5,989 nucleotides of DNA, from positions 1 to 5,989 of the forward strand of contig JACPDD010000015.1 of the NCBI GenBank assembly GCA_016184205.1. Direction: 5' to 3'. Every line of letters begins with the position of its first letter. Positions within the stretch are counted from its first letter, which is position 1. This document shows, one piece after another, positions 1 through 4,199 of the stretch. The position numbers and the translations under genes were made by a program. Source of the stretch: Candidatus Levyibacteriota bacterium (GTDB lineage Bacteria; Patescibacteriota; Microgenomatia; Levybacterales; UBA12049). A model generated the notes under the pieces. That model was given only the letters and a program-made list of their open reading frames with translations. It was not told the DNA's origin and made no database searches.

Positions 1-380
1 AGTTTGTAATACTCACTTTCCAAGATTTTAGCGTCTTTGCTGGAGATTGTGCTATGTCTAAAGGTTAATGTTTCAATTGCTTCGCAGAGCTTTAAGAATT
101 CTTTGGGTGGTAAAAATTCGCTTCCCACCAAAAGCAATGGGTAACAACGAGTGGCGCCTAGAACTTTAAGACATCTAAGAACATCTTTTAGCTCTGTGGA
201 TTTATTTTTTCCAGGATCAAGGAAAGTCGAGTAAATTTCAGCATAATTTTCGAGGCTTGTTAAGAAATTATCTTTTTCTGCTTCTATAGTCTTACCATAC
301 CAATACATAAGACTTTTTTTTGTAGGCGGTTCTTTATCTGTTGAAATGGCGGAGCAATAATGGAGTAAGAAAGAATTCAT
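1..380 (-). CDS. DUF262 family protein, downstream part in shifted frame (partial)
   Basis: This minus-strand frame is open from at least base 416 to the left edge and has an ATG at 380-378 that overlaps the TGA of the preceding frame (ATGA). Its translation continues the DUF262 protein encoded at 377-1042. Visible stretches are DEITDTVGEGK, resembling the family's FEIxNTRGE segment, then MNSFLLHYC, MYWYGK, an ENYAEIYSTFLDP helix and YPLLL followed by FRHSTISSKDA, as in the C-terminal helical part of DUF262. The C-terminus, where many relatives carry a DUF1524 HNH nuclease domain, lies outside the window. A weak AAGGA sits only 3 bases before the ATG. It is either the second half of a frameshifted gene, which I favour because family resemblance begins upstream of the ATG, or a translationally coupled separate protein. 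The family call is from motifs only. Confidence 0.6.
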   Translation of the reverse strand, partial: MNSFLLHYCSAISTDKEPPTKKSLMYWYGKTIEAEKDNFLTSLENYAEIYSTFLDPGKNKSTELKDVLRCLKVLGATRCYPLLLVGSEFLPPKEFLKLCEAIETLTFRHSTISSKDAKILESEYYK

Positions 381-1042
381 TTTTCCTTCGCCGACGGTAT
401 CAGTGATTTCATCAACGTGTATACATCACTATCGCTATCAACTTGAACTTCTATAAAGTTTACTGTAAGCACCTTATTCTTTATTAAGGAAACTATCCCT
501 TCTTTTCCGTGTTGATCCATTAAATCTCTCATTTGCTGTAGGAAGAAATCTTTTACATTTTTTAACTTTGCTGGAGATGATCTTCTCCTTATTTTCCTAC
601 CTTTTTTCTCTTTAGGAGAAAGCATAGGAGGAAGGTAAATTGTATCGCTCAATAAGGTGGAGAAATTATATTTATCTCGCTCACTCAATGTTAGAGTAAA
701 TTCCGCTTCTTCCTCTCCCCAACCTTTTTGATTTATATATTTAGTTTGTAATTCTTTTCCCAGCTCGTCGTCTTTTCCAAGAACTTCTACTGCGGAACGA
801 AGCAACAGAAGAAGAGTAGCCAATCTCTGCTGTCCGTCCACCACCATAAATGTTTCATTACCCTCTTTTTTTTGAAAGAATAGTATTCCAAGAAAATAGG
901 GAGGTTTATTTTTATTGATATCTAGCCAAAGCTCGCTAACGTCCTCAACCGTCCAGGAGAATGGTCTTTGATACATTGGAACCATGAACCTTCTGTCCTT
1001 AAAAATTTGATCCAATGTATTAAGTGGAGGCGAAGAAATCAT
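377..1042 (-). CDS. DUF262 (GmrS/ParB-like NTPase-nuclease) protein, N-terminal part
   Basis: The 221-residue frame carries the two hallmark DUF262 motifs: VPMYQRPFSW at residues 21-30 and VVDGQQRLATL at 67-77. Known DUF262 proteins (GmrS of GmrSD, BrxU-like and related enzymes) use this ParB-like fold for NTP-dependent restriction of modified or foreign DNA, usually with a DUF1524 HNH partner or domain. Residues 141-165 form a very basic insert (KEKKGRKIRRR). The frame ends right after VYTL (207-210), just where the family's FExxN-RG motif should follow; that motif is instead weakly visible in the -1 frame. The gene therefore looks frameshifted or split rather than complete. The ATG at 1042 is favoured because a strong promoter lies 9 bases upstream and no ribosome binding site exists. 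The specificity of the system cannot be told from this half. Confidence 0.8.
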   Translation of the reverse strand: MISSPPLNTLDQIFKDRRFMVPMYQRPFSWTVEDVSELWLDINKNKPPYFLGILFFQKKEGNETFMVVDGQQRLATLLLLLRSAVEVLGKDDELGKELQTKYINQKGWGEEEAEFTLTLSERDKYNFSTLLSDTIYLPPMLSPKEKKGRKIRRRSSPAKLKNVKDFFLQQMRDLMDQHGKEGIVSLIKNKVLTVNFIEVQVDSDSDVYTLMKSLIPSAKEK

Positions 1043-1051
1043 ATCGTTTAG

Positions 1052-1080
1052 ATTATATTTCTCTTACAATTAAAACACAA
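1052..1080 (-). promoter_or_regulatory. Sigma70-type promoter of the DUF262 gene
   Basis: On the minus strand TTGTGT (1080-1075) is followed after 17 bases by a perfect TATAAT (1057-1052). Only 9 bases separate the -10 from the ATG at 1042, so transcription should begin at or a few bases before the start codon, giving a leaderless or nearly leaderless mRNA. Confidence 0.65.
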
Positions 1081-1155
1081 CAGTTATTTCCCCTTCTCAA
1101 TTATTGACTTTCTTCTCGTCAGTTGTTATTCTTTGTCCGAAGACTTAAAAAGGTA

Positions 1156-1199
1156 AACTTTTCAATCAGGTGCTTTTTAAGAAATTAGCCTTGAAAGTT
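1156..1199. repeat. Imperfect hairpin around first copy of the 19-base repeat
   Basis: AACTTTTCAA (1156-1165) is complementary to TTGAAAGTT (1191-1199) with one bulged T. The loop holds the first copy of the 19-base direct repeat. No T-run follows, so it is not a typical terminator. The rest of 1081-1265 shows no gene that I can support. Confidence 0.4.
1172..1190 (+). repeat. 19-base direct repeat, copy 1
   Basis: The sequence gctttttaagaaattagcc occurs here and again, without mismatch, at 1656-1674. The two copies start 484 bases apart and bracket the small gene at 1303-1653 together with its promoter. The match stops at both ends of the 19 bases, so it is a discrete repeat. It may mark a recombination or insertion boundary. 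Confidence 0.75.
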
Positions 1200-1265
1200 A
1201 GGGATACTTGGGGATATTCCCGCAGCTTTTAACATACTCCATCAGGCGAAGTCCTATCTCATGGC

Positions 1266-1294
1266 TTGACACACTCTCGATTAGGTAGTAGAAT
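1266..1294 (+). promoter_or_regulatory. Promoter of the 1303 gene
   Basis: A perfect TTGACA (1266-1271), a 17-base spacer and TAGAAT (1289-1294) lie 8 bases before the ATG at 1303. This close placement predicts a leaderless transcript. It is the main evidence, besides an open frame, that the small gene downstream is real. Confidence 0.7.
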
Positions 1295-1302
1295 CGTCTC
1301 CC

Positions 1303-1653
1303 ATGAATTACGAACGCCTAAGACAGCCAGATGTTGCATCATTTTTTAAATTTGTCGAGAGTCTTGAAGGTAGAACCGCACAACTTGAGCTAATAGCTGT
1401 TTCTGGATTCGACCCCAAATTAAGAGCACAAATGAGATGGCGAATTGAAGGTGTAGTGGAGGTAAAAATGGATGGTAATAGGGTATTCGAATACCGTGGC
1501 GATGGCCATGTAAATATGGTTGACTGGCCTATTGTTTACACTACTGAACCTGAAGATTCTGGTGAAAGATATCATGGAGAACCAGATATTTGGAGGCCTC
1601 TCTTAACTCCTGATGGAAAAGCTAAAGATTTTAGAGTGAGAGGCCTCGTCTAA
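1303..1653 (+). CDS. Hypothetical protein (116 aa) inside a repeat-bracketed unit
   Basis: I do not recognise this protein. It is 116 residues, soluble, with no signal peptide or membrane segment and no cysteine. A basic helix-like start (residues 1-25) is followed by alternating short strands, including a stretch around residues 45-75 rich in V, E and D (GVVEVKM, VFEYRGDG), and a C-terminal part with WRPLLTPDG. This suggests a small alpha+beta or beta-rich fold. Base composition is like the neighbouring AT-rich genes. It has its own strong promoter, with the ATG 8 bases after the -10 and no Shine-Dalgarno site. It stands alone between the broken DUF262 gene (divergent) and a repeat field, within a 484-base interval framed by a 19-base direct repeat, so it may be a mobile or accessory cargo gene. 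A role in defence is possible from context only. Confidence 0.7.
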   Translation: MNYERLRQPDVASFFKFVESLEGRTAQLELIAVSGFDPKLRAQMRWRIEGVVEVKMDGNRVFEYRGDGHVNMVDWPIVYTTEPEDSGERYHGEPDIWRPLLTPDGKAKDFRVRGLV

Positions 1654-1655
1654 GC

Positions 1656-1674
1656 GCTTTTTAAGAAATTAGCC
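1656..1674 (+). repeat. 19-base direct repeat, copy 2
   Basis: Exact second copy of gctttttaagaaattagcc, starting 2 bases after the TAA of the 1303 gene and running directly into the GC-rich repeat element that follows. Confidence 0.75.
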
Positions 1675-1746
1675 CCGCCTGCATCGCTTTGCGACCCGCT
1701 CGCATCGATGTGCGAAGCGTTTCGGGCGAGAGCATTGCGGGCAGGT
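1675..1746. repeat. GC-rich self-complementary repeat element
   Basis: This block is far richer in GC than its surroundings. It contains a near-duplicate module, GCATCGCTTTGCGA (1681-1694) and GCATCGATGTGCGA (1702-1715), matching at 12 of 14 positions. Several arms can pair: CCTGC (1678-1682) with GCAGG (1741-1745), CTCGC (1699-1703) with GCGAG (1726-1730), and CGAA (1713-1716) with TTCG (1721-1724). It could act as a terminator-like or REP-like intergenic element after the 1303 gene, although no T-run follows. The minus-strand frame through it is low-complexity and not believable as a gene. Confidence 0.55.
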
Positions 1747-1807
1747 TTAAGTATAGGAGGATGACTTATAAATCCCCGCATTATTAAGACAGAGTAACAC
1801 CTCAATA

Positions 1808-1869
1808 CACCCAGGGGTGCGTATCCAGTAACACCCCAGGGGTGCAAAGCTGGGGATGCAAAGCTGGGG
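1808..1869. repeat. Cluster of short palindromes and a 14-base tandem repeat
   Basis: Two palindromes, CACCCAGGGGTG (1808-1819) and CACCCCAGGGGTG (1832-1844), are followed by a tandem duplication of TGCAAAGCTGGGG, at 1843-1855 and 1857-1869 (14-base period). AGTAACACC also occurs twice, before the second palindrome (1828-1836) and at about 1792-1800. No coding function is apparent. The pattern fits repeat expansion or binding-site duplication in an intergenic region. Confidence 0.65.
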
Positions 1870-1892
1870 CGTAGAGTCTTCTGGGGTTATTG

Positions 1893-1958
1893 ACCCCGTT
1901 AGAAAAAGCTCATGAAATAGAATATTTATCGGGAGTTGAATATAATTTCTAACGGGGT
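1893..1958. repeat. 13-bp perfect inverted repeat with 40-base loop
   Basis: ACCCCGTTAGAAA (1893-1905) and its exact reverse complement TTTCTAACGGGGT (1946-1958) enclose 40 bases. The left ACCCC can alternatively pair with GGGGT at 1883-1887 (5-base loop), so two structures compete. The right arm's last base is the first base of the TTGACA -35 box of the next gene. It may be the terminator-like end of upstream transcripts, a miniature-element end or an operator. The loop contains no gene. Confidence 0.7.
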
Positions 1959-1986
1959 TGACAGAGCAGCCGTTTCCCTTTATCCT
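1958..1986 (+). promoter_or_regulatory. Promoter of the 1995 gene
   Basis: A perfect TTGACA (1958-1963) and, after 17 bases, TATCCT (1981-1986; 4 of 6 consensus bases) precede the GTG start at 1995 by 8 bases, again predicting a leaderless mRNA. The -35 box touches the right arm of the 13-bp inverted repeat, so a protein or cruciform there could affect initiation. Confidence 0.55.
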
Positions 1987-1994
1987 TGACTTAG

Positions 1995-2573
1995 GTGAAA
2001 AAAATTCTGCTCATTTTGGTGCTTGCGGCAGTCCTTGGCTTAACTGCTCCGGCTGTCTTTAAGAATGACATTACAAAAGAACCTCTTGCTGCGCCAGTAC
2101 CAACTCCTACCGAGGCTCCTTTAGATGTTGCAACTTCAACGCACGTGCGTTCTCCGGACGGAATCATGACTCTTACCATTAAAGAAACCAAAAAGTCAGA
2201 TGGAACAACCTTTTATTCCTTTTTGGTTTCAGGAGAAGATGCAGATAATTTGGAAATTTACTCAAAAACTCTAACAATTGGGAAGATGTTGCTGTCTTTG
2301 AATAGCTGGTCGCCTGATAATAAATACCTTTTTATAACCGAAAACAACGGCAATTTGGACAATTATCTTATTTTTAAAGCCACGGGTGAAGCATTTGCGG
2401 ATGGAACGCCGTATATTGATTTTGGAGCACACTATAGCGAGAAAATGACAGAATACACCCTAAAAGATGTTACGGGATGGGACGGCCCAGATTTATTGCA
2501 TGTGCGAACAAGCGGGCCTGCCTATTGGTTTGAGATTTCAAGCACAGCTTTCTACAGGCTTGTCCAGCGCTAA
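1995..2573 (+). CDS. Exported or membrane-anchored protein of unknown function
   Basis: The 192-residue product starts with KK and a hydrophobic segment (residues 4-22), a signal peptide or membrane anchor, then a proline-rich linker (about 30-43). The rest should lie outside the membrane. It contains two SPDG/SPDN turns (53-56 and 106-109), the second in SWSPDNKYLFI, a pattern typical of blades in TolB/WD40-like beta-propellers, but the protein is too short for a full propeller. No lipobox cysteine is seen. The GTG start is chosen because it gives the intact KK-hydrophobic leader and sits 8 bases after a -10 box; there is no Shine-Dalgarno site. Its stop overlaps the stop of the convergent VanW-like gene by two bases. 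I cannot assign a function; a cell-surface role is inferred. Confidence 0.85.
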   Translation: MKKILLILVLAAVLGLTAPAVFKNDITKEPLAAPVPTPTEAPLDVATSTHVRSPDGIMTLTIKETKKSDGTTFYSFLVSGEDADNLEIYSKTLTIGKMLLSLNSWSPDNKYLFITENNGNLDNYLIFKATGEAFADGTPYIDFGAHYSEKMTEYTLKDVTGWDGPDLLHVRTSGPAYWFEISSTAFYRLVQR

Positions 2574-3217
2574 ATAGTTTCCTCAACAGTGACTTTTAAG
2601 TCTTTACCGTCGTAATCAAATACGAATGTAACATCCTTTTTCTTATTATTTGTAATATAAAGGTTTTGCGCCTGATCAGAGGCGTTTCTGTCAGGATGGT
2701 CATATATAGACACTCCAAACTCCCTTGGAACCTGCGGAATTTCGGCAAAATCATGCCTTACCTTTGAAACAGCATCAAGATTGGCGTCTTTAGCTGTCCA
2801 ATAGATAAGTGAGGCTAAATGGCATACGCCGTCTCCAACTAACCATCCTGAAGACTTAAATCCTTGCGCCCAGTTAAAATTAGCATTAGTTGTTTTGACC
2901 ACTTTTCCCAAATACTGCGGAGCAATATCGCTGTGGTAAGCAAAAACTTCCCCGGGTTTAAGTGTTAGGCTGTACTTAAAAGGATCGTTAACCTTTTTCC
3001 AGTCAATATTTCTTGGATCAATTTTTTCTTGAGCTGTGTACCTAAGAACAAGAAGGATATTGTCCTTAAAAACGCCGTTTACAAAAGAATCAGCATATCT
3101 TTTTTCAAGAGAAAACTCTCTTTTGGCAAGTTGTTTAGTATCAGGCGTATTAGCAGGAAGAGCAGGTTGAATAAAACCTATAATAGGTAAAAATAATAAA
3201 GAAATTAAATTATTCAT
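2570..3217 (-). CDS. VanW-like exported protein
   Basis: From the ATG at 3217 the product is 215 residues. It has an N-terminal hydrophobic signal peptide (about 1-22, probable cleavage after ALPA). The segment 83-165 resembles the VanW domain (PF04294): SLTLKPGEVFAYH at 83-95 corresponds to the family's LKPGExFSFN, and VGDGVCHLASLIYWTAKDANLDAV at 127-150 to its GGGVCQVSxxLYxAA helix, with Cys132. A C-terminal beta stretch (186-213) resembles the family's NNT/VxI region. VanW proteins occur in glycopeptide-resistance clusters and in many envelope proteins; the biochemical role is not established. A GTG at 3247 would extend the protein by 10 residues through a palindrome, and I think it is not used. 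Its divergent partner is an L,D-transpeptidase, which supports a cell-envelope role. Confidence 0.75.
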   Translation of the reverse strand: MNNLISLLFLPIIGFIQPALPANTPDTKQLAKREFSLEKRYADSFVNGVFKDNILLVLRYTAQEKIDPRNIDWKKVNDPFKYSLTLKPGEVFAYHSDIAPQYLGKVVKTTNANFNWAQGFKSSGWLVGDGVCHLASLIYWTAKDANLDAVSKVRHDFAEIPQVPREFGVSIYDHPDRNASDQAQNLYITNNKKKDVTFVFDYDGKDLKVTVEETI

Positions 3218-3229
3218 AATAAAAATATA

Positions 3230-3245
3230 GGTCGCCAGAGCGACC
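3230..3245. promoter_or_regulatory. 16-bp palindrome upstream of the VanW-like gene (operator or 5' UTR hairpin)
   Basis: GGTCGC-CAGA-GCGACC is a perfect palindrome with 6-bp arms and a 4-base centre, with further ATAT/ATAT symmetry outside. It ends 12 bases before the ATG at 3217. It would be a hairpin in the 5' UTR if the promoter at 3259-3287 is used. It would fill the spacer of a weaker alternative promoter, CATATG (3252-3247) and TATATT (3229-3224), that would make the gene leaderless. Confidence 0.5.
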
Positions 3246-3258
3246 ACATATGCCCTAT

Positions 3259-3287
3259 ACTATATCATACTATAGGTCAAAAGTCAA
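3259..3287 (-). promoter_or_regulatory. Promoter of the VanW-like gene
   Basis: On the minus strand TTGACT (3287-3282), a 17-base spacer and TATAGT (3264-3259) form a good promoter. It gives a leader of about 35 bases that includes the 16-bp palindrome. Its -35 lies only 5 bases from the -35 of the divergent transpeptidase promoter, so the two probably share control. Confidence 0.55.
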
Positions 3288-3292
3288 AGGGA

Positions 3293-3321
3293 TTTACATT
3301 TGGCTGCAAATTGTCTACTAT
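3293..3321 (+). promoter_or_regulatory. Promoter of the L,D-transpeptidase gene
   Basis: TTTACA (3293-3298), a 17-base spacer and TACTAT (3316-3321) end 6 bases before the ATG at 3328. This predicts a leaderless mRNA. It also shows that the in-frame ATG at 3250, which lies upstream of the promoter, is not the real start. Confidence 0.6.
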
Positions 3322-3327
3322 TTAACT

Positions 3328-4047
3328 ATGCCAGGCAAAAAACGCACAAAAAGAGCCTCAAAATCACGTTTTTCTTCAGATGTCGGACTGCTTCTTTTAG
3401 CCTTGGGAGCTGTAATTATCTCCATGTTTATTTTTAATAAGCTCGCCTTTAAGACCGCAGAGTGCGCAAATTCCATAAGTTGCATTGAGGATCTTACTGG
3501 TAAATATGAGGAGGGGAAGACAGGTACCTTCATGGGAAGAGTTGTCAGTCCTCCTGTCTATATTGCAGACAGCAGTGCGGGCACGCGCGTATTAGGCACA
3601 ACTGCCCAGGAAAAGCATATCTTTGTTGACCTTTCTACGCAGACATTAAATGCGTATGAAGGAGATAAGCTTGTATATTCTTTTCCCGTTTCAACCGGAA
3701 AATGGGCAGAGACTCCTGTGGGAGACTTTAGAATCTGGGTGAAGCTGCGCTACACACGCATGGAAGGCGGTTCCGGGGATACCTACTATAATCTGCCTAA
3801 TGTTCCATACACTATGTTTTTCCACAACAGTGAAGTATCTAAAAGTCGAGGGTATGCCTTACACGGAGCATATTGGCATAATAACTTTGGTTATCCCATG
3901 AGTCACGGGTGCGTCAATATGAGGCCGGAGGACGCAGGGGTGCTTTTTGCCTGGGCGCAGCCTGCAACCGATGGAAGCACTACCTATGAATCTAAAGACG
4001 ATCCCGGAACCCTAATCACAATTTACGGCGAACCCCCTAAGGAATAA
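3328..4047 (+). CDS. L,D-transpeptidase (YkuD domain), membrane-anchored
   Basis: The 239-residue protein has a very basic N-terminus (residues 1-18), one membrane segment (about 19-38) and an extracytoplasmic YkuD catalytic domain from about residue 95. KHIFVDLSTQTLNAYEGDKLV starts the domain; the catalytic motif is His179 in LHGAYWH and SHGCVN at 192-197, with nucleophile Cys195. STGKWAETPVGDF is the usual substrate-loop strand. YkuD enzymes form 3-3 cross-links in peptidoglycan or attach proteins to it. No LysM or other wall-binding domain is present; two cysteines just after the membrane segment (AECANSISC) might form a disulfide. The start at 3328 is chosen over the in-frame ATG at 3250 because the promoter lies between them and because 3328 gives a standard basic-plus-hydrophobic N-terminus. 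It is divergent from the VanW-like gene. Confidence 0.9.
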   Translation: MPGKKRTKRASKSRFSSDVGLLLLALGAVIISMFIFNKLAFKTAECANSISCIEDLTGKYEEGKTGTFMGRVVSPPVYIADSSAGTRVLGTTAQEKHIFVDLSTQTLNAYEGDKLVYSFPVSTGKWAETPVGDFRIWVKLRYTRMEGGSGDTYYNLPNVPYTMFFHNSEVSKSRGYALHGAYWHNNFGYPMSHGCVNMRPEDAGVLFAWAQPATDGSTTYESKDDPGTLITIYGEPPKE

Positions 4048-4057
4048 TATCTTGCCG

Positions 4058-4086
4058 TTGAAGAAAAAACAGATTTGAATTAGAAT
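4058..4086 (+). promoter_or_regulatory. Promoter of the leader peptide/ileS unit
   Basis: TTGAAG (4058-4063), a 17-base spacer and TAGAAT (4081-4086) end 8 bases before an ATG at 4095, the same geometry as the other genes in this window. The predicted start of transcription is near 4093, giving about 49 bases before ileS. Confidence 0.5.
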
Positions 4087-4094
4087 AGGAGAAT

Positions 4095-4136
4095 ATGTTT
4101 ACCCCGCACCATAAGCGAGGCTTCAATATTTTATAA
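4095..4136 (+). CDS. Possible 13-residue leader peptide upstream of ileS
   Basis: The frame reads MFTPHHKRGFNIL and stops with TAA at 4134-4136, 5 bases before the ileS ATG. Its start sits 8 bases after a -10 box, as for the leaderless genes here. AGGAG at 4087-4091 is too close to be an ideal ribosome site. The peptide has one Ile codon, next to last but one. Codons 3-6 lie in the left arm of a 12-bp inverted repeat whose right arm is inside ileS. A translating ribosome would therefore keep that arm from pairing. A role in controlling ileS is inferred; a chance short frame is possible. Confidence 0.4.
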   Translation: MFTPHHKRGFNIL

Positions 4137-4199
4137 AATAAATGCTAAAAGAAGAGAAAAATACTGTTAAGAAACAAAGTGCAACAAATGGTGCGGGGT
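4101..4199. repeat. 12-bp inverted repeat spanning the ileS start
   Basis: ACCCCGCACCAT (4101-4112) and its exact complement ATGGTGCGGGGT (4188-4199) enclose 75 bases that include the ileS start codon. In the mRNA the left arm would lie within about 20 bases of the 5' end and the right arm over ileS codons 16-20. The stem is 12 bp with 8 G-C pairs, stable enough to affect initiation. Confidence 0.6.

Noticed and set aside
1654..1746. Integron attC site after the 1303 gene
   Set aside because: It is gene-plus-repeat-like in layout, but no GTTRRRY-type core sites or R'/R'' arms could be identified.
1650..1847. Minus-strand open frame of 65 residues
   Set aside because: It runs through GC-rich repeats and gives low-complexity ARNA/SDAGG-like translation with no promoter or family resemblance.
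1808..1869. CRISPR array
   Set aside because: Repeats are too short, palindromic or tandem without regular unique spacers, and no cas gene is near.
3218..3247. GTG start at 3247 for the VanW-like protein
   Set aside because: It reads through the palindrome and adds 10 residues before a standard signal peptide that starts at ATG 3217.
3250..3327. Longer L,D-transpeptidase start at ATG 3250
   Set aside because: The extra 26 residues do not resemble a signal, and a good promoter (3293-3321) lies between this ATG and the better start at 3328.
4048..4141. T-box riboswitch upstream of ileS
   Set aside because: Only 94 bases separate the preceding stop from ileS, and I see no T-box consensus or specifier structure.
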